Counted from the first letter of the stretch, positions 1 through 7,557 are shown. The stretch is 9,488 nucleotides of DNA from an uncultured Veillonella sp. (GCA_900552445.1 URZS01000020.1:1-9488), one strand, 5' to 3'. Notes: a model not told the origin generated them from the letters alone. Made by a program: numbers and translations.

Positions 1-127
1 AGGGAGGTGTGCGGTTATTTCTTGTATGTAAGATGTTGTTTTTATATTGAAAAGGTTCTATATGTTGTATAGAGATAGTTCGATTTAACCGAAAAACATC
101 AATATATACTACTAAATCGATAATTCC

Positions 128-172
128 TGTGAGTTATAACGATGTGAATAAAACTTATGTGAAAATATGAAA
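128..172 (+). repeat. Three TGTGA direct repeats at 15-bp period
   Basis: TGTGA occurs at 128, 143 and 158, giving three units of 15 bp in which the bases after the motif are A/T-rich and only partly alike. A fourth TGTGA lies at 207, out of the 15-bp register. No TCACA half-site is paired with them, so they are not standard CRP/FNR palindromes. They may be half-sites for a regulator binding on successive turns, or chance in AT-rich DNA. Confidence 0.4.
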
Positions 173-181
173 ATCTATGCG

Positions 182-233
182 TTTTAGTCATAATGCACTA
201 GTATAGTGTGATAAAAAATACATTTTAGTCATA
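182..233 (+). promoter_or_regulatory. Paired 11-bp direct repeats flanking a dyad (candidate operator)
   Basis: TTTTAGTCATA occurs exactly at 182–192 and again at 223–233, 41 bp start to start, close to four helical turns. Between them lies the perfect dyad CACTA-GTA-TAGTG (196–208). The downstream copy ends four bases before the -35 box, a position where a bound protein could contact RNA polymerase or block it. The repeat is seen directly; the regulatory role and the identity of any binding protein are inferred. Confidence 0.45.
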
Positions 234-237
234 TAAG

Positions 238-266
238 TTGACAATACATTGGTTCTGAACTACGAT
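238..266 (+). promoter_or_regulatory. Sigma-A-type promoter upstream of the CoA-transferase gene
   Basis: A perfect -35 box TTGACA (238–243) is followed after 17 bp by TACGAT (261–266), a four-of-six match to the -10 consensus. Transcription would begin near 273, giving a leader of about 65 nt before the start codon at 338. It is the best promoter match in the upstream region and probably drives the first gene block. Confidence 0.65.
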
Positions 267-337
267 GAAGTCGGTTTAAGGAACGACCAAGAGATCAAAC
301 TGTCGTTTATACAATGTTACTCTTAAAGGAGATGGTA

Positions 338-1843
338 ATGGTGATAGACATCAAAGACCGCGTAAAAAGTGCGGCCCTCCAAGGTAAAATTGTCACTGCT
401 TCTGAAGCAGCTCTTTTGATTAACCCTAACGATAAAGTTGGTATTTCCGGCTTTACTCCATCCGGTTATGTAAAAGCTGTGCCATTGGCATTGGCAGAAA
501 GAATGGAAAAAGAACCATTCAAAATCGATTTGTGGACAGGTGCTTCCGTAGGTGATGAAGCTGACGGTGCGTTAACTCGCGTTAACGGTATCCATCGTCG
601 TTTCCCTTATCAAACTAACAATGACACTCGTAAAGCTTTGAATGGCGGTAAAATTAATTATATCGACATGCATTTAAGCTTGATGGCACAAAACGTTCGC
701 TATGGCTTCTTTGGTGATTTAGATATAGCAATTATCGAAGCTGCACAAATCAACGAAGATGGCTCCATTGTTCCTACAACATCTGTTGGTAACTCCCCAA
801 CATTTGTGAGCCAAGCAAAAAAAGTTATCGTAGAAGTAAACGTGTCCCAACCACTTTCCTTGGTAGGTATGCATGATATCTACGAACCTCTCGATCCACC
901 ATACCGTAAACCAATTCCATTGGAAACACCTGGTGATCGCATTGGTACTGATGCAATTCCTTGCGACCCTGAAAAAATTGTAGCTATCGTTCCTTGCGAC
1001 ATTCCTGATACAACTAGACCTCTAGCTCCTATCGATGATGACGCTAAGAAAATGAGCCAACACTTAATTGATTTCTTCCAAGAAGAAATCAAAGGTGGTC
1101 GCTTGCCAGAAAACTTACTTCCATTGCAATCTGGTGTAGGTTCCGTAGCAAACGCTGTAATCAGTGGTCTTGCTAAAGGTCCATTCACTAACTTGTCTAT
1201 CTTCACAGAAGTTATTCAAGATGGTATGTTTGACCTTATCGATGCAGGTAAAGTAACTGTATGTTCCGGTACTGCATTGAGTCCTTCTCCAGACGGGTTG
1301 AAACGTTTCTATGCAAATATCGATGAATACCGTAAAAAAATTATTCTTCGCCCTCAAGAAATTTCCAACAACCCTGGTATCGCAAGACGCCTTGGCGTTA
1401 TTGCCATGAATACTGCAATTGAATTTGATATTTTTGGCAATGTAAACTCTACTCATATTATGGGTACGAAAATGATGAACGGTGTTGGCGGTTCTGGTGA
1501 CTTTGCACGTAGTGCATATCTCACTATCTTCTGTACTAACTCCGTTGCTAAAAATGGCGACATCAGTTCCATCGTTCCTTATGTATCTCACGTAGATCAT
1601 ACAGAACATGACACTATGATTTTCTGTACAGAACAAGGTGTGGCTGACTGCCGTGGTTTGAGCCCAGTGGAAAGAGCTCGTTTGATCATTGAAAAATGTG
1701 CTCACCCAGACTACAAACCAATGTTAACTGAATACCTAGAAAAAGCATTAGAAGCAACTAAGAATGCCCATACACCTATGTTGCTTGATGAAGCTCTTTC
1801 TTGGCATAAACGCTTCACAGAAACTGGAAGCATGAAAAAATAA
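338..1843 (+). CDS. scpC: Succinate/propionyl-CoA CoA-transferase (acetyl-CoA hydrolase/transferase family)
   Basis: This enzyme most likely moves CoA from propionyl-CoA to succinate in the cytoplasm, releasing propionate and feeding succinyl-CoA to the mutase encoded next door. The protein is 501 residues, normal for the Cat1/ScpC class of CoA-transferases. Motifs seen from the chosen start are the N-terminal GISGFTPSGYVKAVP (about 35–49), a glycine loop SGVGSVANAV (265–274), the FTEVIQDG segment whose Glu291 matches the family's covalent acyl-CoA glutamate, and GVGGSGDFAR (382–391), an oxyanion-type glycine motif. The start at ATG 338 lies 6 nt after the ribosome site AAGGAG (326–331). In-frame ATGs at 314 and 332 precede or abut that site and are less likely. 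The stop is 29 nt before the mutase gene, suggesting co-transcription. Acetyl-CoA could be an alternative donor; motifs alone do not settle donor preference, and context favours propionyl-CoA. Confidence 0.9.
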   Translation: MVIDIKDRVKSAALQGKIVTASEAALLINPNDKVGISGFTPSGYVKAVPLALAERMEKEPFKIDLWTGASVGDEADGALTRVNGIHRRFPYQTNNDTRKALNGGKINYIDMHLSLMAQNVRYGFFGDLDIAIIEAAQINEDGSIVPTTSVGNSPTFVSQAKKVIVEVNVSQPLSLVGMHDIYEPLDPPYRKPIPLETPGDRIGTDAIPCDPEKIVAIVPCDIPDTTRPLAPIDDDAKKMSQHLIDFFQEEIKGGRLPENLLPLQSGVGSVANAVISGLAKGPFTNLSIFTEVIQDGMFDLIDAGKVTVCSGTALSPSPDGLKRFYANIDEYRKKIILRPQEISNNPGIARRLGVIAMNTAIEFDIFGNVNSTHIMGTKMMNGVGGSGDFARSAYLTIFCTNSVAKNGDISSIVPYVSHVDHTEHDTMIFCTEQGVADCRGLSPVERARLIIEKCAHPDYKPMLTEYLEKALEATKNAHTPMLLDEALSWHKRFTETGSMKK

Positions 1844-1872
1844 ACCTGTTTTTTTAGGAGGATGATGAAAAC

Positions 1873-3519
1873 ATGGCTTACGAAAACTTAAAAGCCCAAA
1901 TTGCTGAGTATAACAAACTTTGTGACGAAAGAAGTGCAAAAACTCCAGAACGTCAAAACTTGAAATACAACCGTGTGTACACACCAGTTGATATCGAAGG
2001 TTTCGACTATGAACGCGATTTGGGGATGCCTGGCGAATTCCCTTATACTCGTGGTGTACAACCTACTATGTACCGTGGCCGTTTCTGGACAATGCGTATG
2101 TACGCAGGTTTCGCAACTGCTGAAGAATCCAACAAACGTTACCGTTACCTAATCGAGTCCGGTGCAACTGGTCTTTCCTGTGCATTCGACTTGCCTACAC
2201 AAATCGGTTATGACTCTGATGACGTTATGGCTGAAGGCGAAGTTGGTAAAGTAGGTGTTGCGATTGACTCCTTGAAAGATATGGAAATCTTGTTCGACGG
2301 CATCGACCTTGGCAAAGTATCCACATCCATGACAATCAACGCTCCAGCGTCTGTTTTGTTGGCAATGTATATCGCAGTAGCTGAAAAACAAGGTGTACCT
2401 TCCACTGAATTGATGGGTACAATTCAAAATGATATTTTGAAAGAGTATGCAGCTCGCGGTACTTACATTTTCCCTCCAAAACCTTCCATGCGTTTGATCA
2501 CTAATATCTTCGAATATTGTTCTCAATACGTTCCAAAATGGAATACAATTTCTATCTCCGGTTACCATATCCGTGAAGCAGGTTCCACAGCAGCGCAAGA
2601 AATCGCATTCACAATTGCTGATGGTATCGCGTACGTAGAAGCAGCTTTGAAAGCTGGTCTTGACGTTGACTCCTTCGCTGGTCGTCTTTCCTTCTTCTGG
2701 AATGCTCATAACAATGTACTTGAAGAAGTTGCTAAATTCCGCGCATCCCGTCGCTTATGGGCAACTATCATGAAAGAACGTTTTGGTGCTAAAAAACCAA
2801 AATCCATGATGCTTCGTGTACATACTCAAACAGCTGGTTCCATGTTGACTGCACAACAAGTTGACAACAACATCGTTCGTGTTGCTCTTCAAACTGCAGC
2901 TGCTGTAATGGGCGGTACTCAATCCTTACATACAAACTCTCGTGACGAAGCTTTGGCTCTTCCTACAGAAGCATCTGTACAAGTAGCTCTTCGTACTCAA
3001 CAAATCGTGGCTTATGAATCTGGTTTGGCTGACGTAGTTGACCCATTGGGCGGTTCCTACTATGTAGAAGCTATGACTAACGCTATCTATGACGAAGCTA
3101 TGGAATACATCAAGAAAATTGATGAAATGGGCGGCGCTGTAGTAGCAATCGAAAAAGGCTACATCCAAAAAGAAATTCAAGAATCCGCTTACAAATGGCA
3201 AATGGAAGTTGAATCTGGCTTGCGCACAATCGTTGGCGTAAACAAATTCCAAGTTGAAGAAGAAGCTCCAAAAGACTTGCTTCGCGTAGACGCTTCCGTA
3301 GGTGTTAACCAATCCAAGAAAACTCAAGCAGTTCGTGCTAACCGCGATCAAGCAGCAGTTGATGCAGCATTGGCAGCACTTAAAGTTGGCGCAGCTGACG
3401 AAAACGTTAACTTGATGCCATTAATTCTTGATGCAGTTAAAACATATGCTACATTGGGTGAAATTTGTAATGTATTGCGCGAAGTATTCGGTGAATACGA
3501 AGCTCATTCCACATTATAA
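1873..3519 (+). CDS. mcmA1: Methylmalonyl-CoA mutase, large (catalytic) subunit
   Basis: This is the substrate-binding TIM-barrel subunit of the coenzyme-B12 mutase that interconverts succinyl-CoA and (R)-methylmalonyl-CoA. At 548 residues it lacks the C-terminal B12 domain of single-chain mutases; that domain is encoded by the next gene, as in archaeal-type two-gene mutases. Three diagnostic residues are visible: Tyr77 in MYAGF, Arg195 in [10 protein letters not shown] and His232 in SGYHIREAG. Their spacing (118 and 37 residues) equals that of Tyr89, Arg207 and His244 of the Propionibacterium shermanii enzyme, which separates it from isobutyryl-CoA and 2-hydroxyisobutyryl-CoA mutases, where the Tyr/Arg pair is changed. 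The ribosome site is AGGAGG (1856–1861), 11 nt before ATG 1873. ATGs at 1862 and 1865 are out of frame. The gene lies 28 nt before the B12 subunit gene. Confidence 0.95.
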   Translation: MAYENLKAQIAEYNKLCDERSAKTPERQNLKYNRVYTPVDIEGFDYERDLGMPGEFPYTRGVQPTMYRGRFWTMRMYAGFATAEESNKRYRYLIESGATGLSCAFDLPTQIGYDSDDVMAEGEVGKVGVAIDSLKDMEILFDGIDLGKVSTSMTINAPASVLLAMYIAVAEKQGVPSTELMGTIQNDILKEYAARGTYIFPPKPSMRLITNIFEYCSQYVPKWNTISISGYHIREAGSTAAQEIAFTIADGIAYVEAALKAGLDVDSFAGRLSFFWNAHNNVLEEVAKFRASRRLWATIMKERFGAKKPKSMMLRVHTQTAGSMLTAQQVDNNIVRVALQTAAAVMGGTQSLHTNSRDEALALPTEASVQVALRTQQIVAYESGLADVVDPLGGSYYVEAMTNAIYDEAMEYIKKIDEMGGAVVAIEKGYIQKEIQESAYKWQMEVESGLRTIVGVNKFQVEEEAPKDLLRVDASVGVNQSKKTQAVRANRDQAAVDAALAALKVGAADENVNLMPLILDAVKTYATLGEICNVLREVFGEYEAHSTL

Positions 3520-3547
3520 TATCGGCTAATTTCGGAGGTAATAAATC

Positions 3548-3943
3548 ATGGCAGAAAAACGTATTAGAGTAATCGTAGCAAAACCAGGTCTTGATGGTCA
3601 TGACCGTGGTGCAAAAGTAGTAGCACGCGCTCTTCGCGATGCTGGTTTCGAAGTAATCTACACAGGTCTTCGTCAAACTCCAGAACAAATCGTTGAAGCA
3701 GCTCTTTCTGAAGACGTTAATGTAGTTGCATTATCCCTTCTTTCCGGTGCTCACAACACATTGTTCCCTAAAATTGTTGAACTTTTGAAAGAAAAAGGTA
3801 TGGGCGATGTACTTGTAATCGGCGGTGGCGTTATTCCTGACGCTGATATCCCTGGCTTGAAAGAAGCTGGCGTAGCTGCTGTATTCACACCTGGTACACC
3901 AACTGGCGATATCGTTAACTTCATCAACGAAAACGTTAAATAA
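3548..3943 (+). CDS. mcmA2: Methylmalonyl-CoA mutase, small B12-binding subunit
   Basis: The protein is a stand-alone cobalamin-binding domain of 131 residues that carries adenosylcobalamin for the preceding catalytic subunit. The base-off/His-on signature is complete: DGHDRG (16–21) with His18 as the lower axial cobalt ligand, SLL (63–65), and the GGG turn (92–94) before VIPDAD. It has no substrate-binding barrel, so it should be inactive without its partner. The ribosome site GGAGG (3534–3538) sits 9 nt before ATG 3548. The close spacing to the large subunit gene supports translation from one message; a strong hairpin follows its stop codon. Confidence 0.95.
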   Translation: MAEKRIRVIVAKPGLDGHDRGAKVVARALRDAGFEVIYTGLRQTPEQIVEAALSEDVNVVALSLLSGAHNTLFPKIVELLKEKGMGDVLVIGGGVIPDADIPGLKEAGVAAVFTPGTPTGDIVNFINENVK

Positions 3944-3950
3944 TTAATGC

Positions 3951-3998
3951 ATGGGTGAGAGGGACTCATTTAGAATAGATGAATCCCTCTATTCCCAT
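3951..3998 (+). other. Long hairpin between mcmA2 and meaB
   Basis: A 14-position stem (3959–3972 with 3976–3989, GAGGGA…TCCCTC) closes on a GAA loop, with one C·A mismatch and one G·U wobble. An outer stem ATGGG/CCCAT (3951–3955 with 3994–3998) extends it. No U run follows, so a complete intrinsic terminator is unlikely. It may protect the 3' end of the mutase message or partly attenuate reading into meaB, which would suit a chaperone needed in smaller amounts than the mutase. Confidence 0.6.
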
Positions 3999-4022
3999 AT
4001 TTAAAGATAGGTGGTGAAGCGA

Positions 4023-4961
4023 ATGGATTTAGTTAAAGGCCTTTTTGAAGGTTCTCGACTAGCCTTAGCACGGTCCATCACAGCTGTAGAAAACGAGTAT
4101 GAAAATGCCATTGATATTATGAAGGCTATTTACCCTAAAACAGGGAATGCACGTATTCTCGGTATTACTGGGGCCCCTGGTGCTGGTAAAAGTACATTGA
4201 CAGATAAAGTTGTTAAACATTATTTAGATCAAGGTAAAAAAATCGGCATCGTTGCCATCGACCCAACTAGCCCATTCTCTGGTGGTGCTATCTTGGGGGA
4301 CCGTATTCGAATGAACGATTTAACATTAAACGAAAATGTATTCATTCGAAGCATGGGCACGCGTGGTAGTCTTGGTGGTTTATCCAAAAAGACTGCAGAC
4401 GTTGTAAAACTTATGGATGCCTTTGGTATGGATTTAGTTATCATTGAAACAGTAGGCGTAGGTCAATCTGAAGTAGATATTGTTAAAAATGCAGATACTA
4501 CATTAGTTGTACTTGTTCCTGGTCTCGGTGATGATATCCAAGCTATCAAAGCGGGTATTCTTGAAATCGGCGATGTATTTGCTATCAATAAAGCTGACCG
4601 AGATGGTTGCGATCGTTTGAATGTAGAAATTGAAATGATGCTTGACCTTGATTCTCGTGAAGTAAAATGGCGCCCTCCAATTAAGCGCACTATTGCTAGT
4701 AAAGACCAAGGCGTAGATGAGCTCATCGACGCTTTAGATGAACATTTTGAGTATCTTGAAGATTCTGGTGAATTGGAATCTCGTCGAGCAGAACGTACTC
4801 GTGATGAAATCATCGCAATGATTAATGAACAAATTGGTCGTTATGTAGCTGAAAAAATCGTTACTAGCGACGAATTTAATAGCCAAGTGGCAGCTGTTAA
4901 TGAACGCGAAAGCGATCCGTACACAGTTGTTAACGGCGTAATGACAAGCGTGCTAAAGTAG
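4023..4961 (+). CDS. meaB: MeaB-type GTPase, methylmalonyl-CoA mutase chaperone
   Basis: MeaB is a G3E-family P-loop GTPase that binds methylmalonyl-CoA mutase, gates cobalamin loading and protects the enzyme from inactivation. The 312-residue protein shows a Walker A GAPGAGKST (50–58), the switch-region stretch ETVGVGQSE (142–150), and the base-recognition motif NKAD (189–192). The charged C-terminal part (about 240–312) fits the helical dimerisation arm of the family. I chose ATG 4023 because AGGTGG (4009–4014) lies 8 nt before it; GTG codons at 4011 and 4014 overlap that ribosome site. The older family name ArgK (arginine transport kinase) does not fit this context. Its place beside both mutase genes and the epimerase supports the mutase-chaperone role. 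Confidence 0.93.
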   Translation: MDLVKGLFEGSRLALARSITAVENEYENAIDIMKAIYPKTGNARILGITGAPGAGKSTLTDKVVKHYLDQGKKIGIVAIDPTSPFSGGAILGDRIRMNDLTLNENVFIRSMGTRGSLGGLSKKTADVVKLMDAFGMDLVIIETVGVGQSEVDIVKNADTTLVVLVPGLGDDIQAIKAGILEIGDVFAINKADRDGCDRLNVEIEMMLDLDSREVKWRPPIKRTIASKDQGVDELIDALDEHFEYLEDSGELESRRAERTRDEIIAMINEQIGRYVAEKIVTSDEFNSQVAAVNERESDPYTVVNGVMTSVLK

Positions 4962-5012
4962 ACGGCGACTACATAGCATTATAGATTTAGCCTTGAAAAG
5001 GAGATAATCGAA

Positions 5013-5435
5013 ATGGCTTTTAAAGTATTACAAGTGGATCACATTGGTATTGGTGTTAATGATTTAGCAGCAACTAAAGAATTCTATAAAAATGCATTGG
5101 GTATTGAACATCTTCCTGAAGATGAAATCGTAGAAGAACAAAAAGTAAAAGTATCCTTCTTCCCATGTGGCGATGCTGAACTTGAATTCTTAGAAACTAC
5201 AACTCCAGATGGCCCTATCGGTAAATTTATCGAAAAAAATGGCGGTCGTGATGGTATCCAACACGTTGCATTGCGCGTTGATAATATTGAAAATGCTATT
5301 GCTGATTTGATGGCTAAAGGCGTTCGTATGATTGACGAAAAACCTCGTTATGGTGCAGGCGGCTCCGCAATTGCTTTCTTACATCCAAAAGCAACTGGCG
5401 GCGTATTGCTTGAATTATGTCAACGTATGAAATAA
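5013..5435 (+). CDS. mce: Methylmalonyl-CoA epimerase
   Basis: This 140-residue protein of the vicinal-oxygen-chelate fold converts (R)-methylmalonyl-CoA from the mutase into the (S) isomer used by the decarboxylase. Two VOC repeats are visible, beginning near VDHIGIGVND (8–17) and IQHVALRVDN (82–91). The expected metal ligands are present: His10, Glu58 at the position of Gln65 in the P. shermanii enzyme, His84, and Glu134 in LLELC near the C terminus. The ribosome site AAGGAG lies about 10 nt before ATG 5013. It is the last gene before the 150-bp gap that carries a second promoter, so it probably closes the first transcription block, though no clear terminator follows. Confidence 0.95.
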   Translation: MAFKVLQVDHIGIGVNDLAATKEFYKNALGIEHLPEDEIVEEQKVKVSFFPCGDAELEFLETTTPDGPIGKFIEKNGGRDGIQHVALRVDNIENAIADLMAKGVRMIDEKPRYGAGGSAIAFLHPKATGGVLLELCQRMK

Positions 5436-5483
5436 TACAGTGTCCAATTCACATCATTATGTATGAGTTATAGAGATACATAT

Positions 5484-5506
5484 ACATATAATTTCAAGTT
5501 ATATGT
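5484..5506. repeat. 8-bp inverted repeat upstream of the mmd promoter
   Basis: ACATATAA (5484–5491) and TTATATGT (5499–5506) form a perfect inverted repeat around a 7-nt spacer, ending 16 bp before the -35 box of the mmdA promoter. The position suits an operator. The stem is pure A/T apart from one G·C pair, so it is too weak for a terminator of the epimerase gene. Function is not shown by the sequence. Confidence 0.35.
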
Positions 5507-5522
5507 TAAATATGTATTATGC

Positions 5523-5551
5523 TTGAACTTTAATTATTAATGAAATAAAAT
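5523..5551 (+). promoter_or_regulatory. Sigma-A-type promoter upstream of mmdA
   Basis: TTGAAC (5523–5528) and TAAAAT (5546–5551) are separated by 17 bp and match the -35 and -10 consensus at four and five of six positions. Transcription would begin about 5558, leaving a leader of roughly 28 nt with the ribosome site GGAGG (5574–5578). It gives the decarboxylase genes their own promoter. Because no strong terminator separates them from mce, read-through from promoter 1 is also possible. Confidence 0.6.
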
Positions 5552-5585
5552 GATACTGTAACAAGTTTTATTTGGAGGTGCTATA

Positions 5586-7115
5586 ATGGCAACAGTGCAG
5601 GAAAAAATCGAGTTATTGCACGAGAAACTAGCTAAAGTTAAAGCCGGTGGTGGTGAAAAACGCGTTGAGAAACAACATGCTCAAGGCAAAATGACTGCTC
5701 GCGAACGTTTGGCTAAATTGTTCGATGATAATTCCTTCGTTGAACTTGATCAATTCGTTAAACATCGTTGTGTTAACTTCGGTCAAGATAAGAAAGAATT
5801 ACCAGGCGAAGGTGTAGTAACTGGTTATGGTACTATCGACGGTCGTTTAGTGTACGCATTCGCACAAGACTTCACTGTAGAAGGTGGTTCTCTTGGTGAA
5901 ATGCACGCTGCTAAAATCGTTAAAGTACAACGTTTAGCAATGAAAATGGGTGCGCCTATCGTTGGTATCAACGACTCCGGCGGTGCTCGTATTCAAGAAG
6001 CAGTAGATGCCCTTGCAGGTTACGGTAAAATTTTCTTCGAAAATACAAATGCATCCGGCGTTATTCCACAAATTTCCGTAATCATGGGTCCATGTGCAGG
6101 CGGTGCTGTATATTCTCCAGCATTGACTGACTTCATCTACATGGTTAAACACACATCTCAAATGTTCATCACTGGTCCTGCAGTTATCAAATCTGTAACT
6201 GGTGAAGAAGTAACAGCTGAAGATCTTGGTGGTGCAATGGCTCACAACTCCGTTTCCGGTGAAGCTCATTTTGCAGCTGAAAACGAAGATGATTGCATCG
6301 CTCAAATCCGCTACTTATTGGGCTTCTTGCCATCCAACAACATGGAAGATGCTCCATTAGTAGACACTGGTGATGACCCAACTCGTGAAGACGAAGGCTT
6401 AAACAGCTTATTGCCTGATAACAGTAACATGCCTTACGACATGAAAGATGTTATCGCTAAAACTGTAGATAATGGCGAATACTATGAAGTACAACCATTC
6501 TATGCTACAAACATCATCACTTGCTTCGCTCGTTTTGATGGTCAATCCGTTGGTATCATTGCTAACCAACCAAAAGTAATGGCTGGTTGCTTGGACATCA
6601 ATGCATCTGACAAATCTTCCCGTTTCATCCGTTTCTGTGATGCTTTCAATATTCCAATCGTTAACTTCGTTGACGTTCCTGGTTTCTTGCCTGGCACAAA
6701 TCAAGAATGGGGCGGTATCATTCGTCATGGTGCTAAAATGTTGTATGCTTACTCTGAAGCAACAGTACCAAAAATTACTGTTATCACTCGTAAAGCGTAC
6801 GGCGGTTCTTACCTCGCTATGTGTTCCCAAGATTTGGGCGCTGATCAAGTTTACGCTTGGCCTACATCCGAAATCGCTGTAATGGGTCCTGCTGGCGCAG
6901 CTAATATCATCTTCAAGAAAGATGAAGACAAAGACGCTAAAACTGCTCAATACGTAGAAGAGTTCGCAACTCCATACAAAGCTGCAGAACGTGGCTTCGT
7001 AGACGTAGTTATCGAACCAAAACAAACTCGTCCAGCAGTTATTAACGCTTTGGCAATGCTTGCAAGCAAACGTGAAAACCGTGCTCCAAAGAAACATGGT
7101 AATATTCCATTATAA
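5586..7115 (+). CDS. mmdA: Methylmalonyl-CoA decarboxylase, alpha subunit (carboxyltransferase)
   Basis: MmdA is the soluble subunit that transfers the carboxyl group of (S)-methylmalonyl-CoA to biotin on MmdC, leaving propionyl-CoA. Its 509 residues form two crotonase-like halves, as in the carboxyltransferase part of propionyl-CoA carboxylase beta chains. Seen in the first half are GINDSGGARIQEAV (127–140) and the oxyanion-hole segment GPCAGGAVY (168–176). In the second half are the AYGGSYLAM stretch (glycines 406–407) and GPAGAANI (434–441), which usually bind the biotin side. The ribosome site GGAGG precedes ATG 5586 by 7 nt. No biotin carboxylase gene lies near it, and the adjacent membrane subunits identify it as the sodium-pump decarboxylase rather than an ATP-dependent carboxylase. 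Confidence 0.96.
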   Translation: MATVQEKIELLHEKLAKVKAGGGEKRVEKQHAQGKMTARERLAKLFDDNSFVELDQFVKHRCVNFGQDKKELPGEGVVTGYGTIDGRLVYAFAQDFTVEGGSLGEMHAAKIVKVQRLAMKMGAPIVGINDSGGARIQEAVDALAGYGKIFFENTNASGVIPQISVIMGPCAGGAVYSPALTDFIYMVKHTSQMFITGPAVIKSVTGEEVTAEDLGGAMAHNSVSGEAHFAAENEDDCIAQIRYLLGFLPSNNMEDAPLVDTGDDPTREDEGLNSLLPDNSNMPYDMKDVIAKTVDNGEYYEVQPFYATNIITCFARFDGQSVGIIANQPKVMAGCLDINASDKSSRFIRFCDAFNIPIVNFVDVPGFLPGTNQEWGGIIRHGAKMLYAYSEATVPKITVITRKAYGGSYLAMCSQDLGADQVYAWPTSEIAVMGPAGAANIIFKKDEDKDAKTAQYVEEFATPYKAAERGFVDVVIEPKQTRPAVINALAMLASKRENRAPKKHGNIPL

Positions 7116-7146
7116 TTCGATTCGGTAAAAAACATATCATCGAATT
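7114..7146 (+). repeat. Inverted repeat at the mmdA stop codon
   Basis: AATTCGAT (7114–7121) and ATCGAATT (7139–7146) are perfectly complementary around a 17-nt A-rich spacer. The left arm overlaps the last two bases of the mmdA stop codon. As RNA it would form a modest stem-loop behind mmdA; without a following U run it is not a convincing terminator. Confidence 0.4.
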
Positions 7147-7155
7147 TGGGAGATA

Positions 7156-7182
7156 CCTTTCTTTACTACTTTTTTAGAAAGG
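7156..7182 (+). promoter_or_regulatory. Stem covering the mmdD ribosome binding site
   Basis: CCTTTCT (7156–7162) is perfectly complementary to AGAAAGG (7176–7182), with a 13-nt U-rich loop. The right arm takes in most of the mmdD ribosome site GAAAGGGG (7177–7184). If formed, the stem would reduce ribosome access. The pairing is seen directly; control of mmdD translation is inferred. Confidence 0.45.
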
Positions 7183-7191
7183 GGAATGATT

Positions 7192-7536
7192 ATGGAAGGA
7201 CAAGCAGTTACTACCAATCCGTTACTCATAATGGCGATTAATATGACAGTTGTGTTTGTTGTGTTGATTCTTCTTGGCGTTCTTATGGAAATCGTACATT
7301 TAGTCGATCCAACTAAGAAAAAAAAAGAAGTACCTAAAACTGAAACAACTGTTGCAGCTCCAGCAGCAGCTCCTGCTGCACCAAGTGCATCCGCTCAAAA
7401 TGAGGATGAAGTAGTAGCAGCTATCGTAGGTGCCATTGTGGCGATGGGGTACTCATCTGAACAAATTGCATCTATCCGACCTACAGCAACAAGTGCTAAA
7501 TGGCGCTTGGAAGGTCGCTTAAGCGGTAGAGGTTAA
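7192..7536 (+). CDS. mmdD: Methylmalonyl-CoA decarboxylase, delta subunit
   Basis: MmdD is the small membrane-anchored subunit that holds the decarboxylase complex together, related to the gamma chain of oxaloacetate decarboxylase. In its 114 residues a single hydrophobic helix (about 11–35) is followed by a lysine-rich stop (KKKK, 42–45), an Ala/Pro-rich linker (about 54–66) and a conserved C-terminal domain (about 72–112) containing IRP and WRLEGRL. That C-terminal part matches MmdE over about 40 positions with roughly 24 identities. I prefer ATG 7192, 7 nt after GAAAGGGG; the in-frame ATG at 7186 is only one base from that site. The end of mmdD is 21 nt before mmdE. Confidence 0.93.
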   Translation: MEGQAVTTNPLLIMAINMTVVFVVLILLGVLMEIVHLVDPTKKKKEVPKTETTVAAPAAAPAAPSASAQNEDEVVAAIVGAIVAMGYSSEQIASIRPTATSAKWRLEGRLSGRG

Positions 7537-7557
7537 AAATTTTTAGGAGGCATTTTA

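Larger units (their letters stand above)
1..337. other. Gene-free upstream regulatory region
   Basis: No reading frame with a plausible start and ribosome site is visible on either strand, and no RNA gene is recognisable. The stretch is very AT-rich. It contains a 15-nt near-palindrome (79–93, TTCG…CGAA arms, one mismatch), an 8-bp inverted repeat (80–87 with 113–120, TCGATTTA/TAAATCGA), three TGTGA motifs spaced exactly 15 bp apart, a pair of 11-bp direct repeats, a short dyad, and a sigma-A-type promoter at 238–266. I read it as the control region of the downstream succinate-to-propionate genes. The first bases (AGGGAGGTG) could belong to something starting outside the window. No cobalamin riboswitch core was recognised. 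Confidence 0.7.

Noticed and set aside
314..337. Upstream ATG 314 as start of the CoA-transferase
   Set aside because: The added residues MLLLKE include the translated ribosome site AAGGAG; ATG 338 is correctly spaced after it.
267..337. Cobalamin riboswitch in the leader of the B12-dependent pathway
   Set aside because: The leader from the predicted start is only about 65 nt, far too short, and the conserved B12-box pattern is not visible. Only a weak 4-bp GTCG/CGAC pairing is present.
1829..1856. A-run/T-run pairing around the CoA-transferase stop as a terminator
   Set aside because: The stem would be A·U pairs only and the mutase ribosome site follows at once; read-through is far more likely.
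6601..6882. 93-codon plus-strand open frame inside mmdA
   Set aside because: It is a shifted frame of mmdA without a ribosome site or recognisable domain.
6408..7097. 229-codon minus-strand open frame opposite mmdA
   Set aside because: The translation is Cys/Phe/Ser-rich with no domain, and it lies wholly inside a well-supported gene on the other strand.
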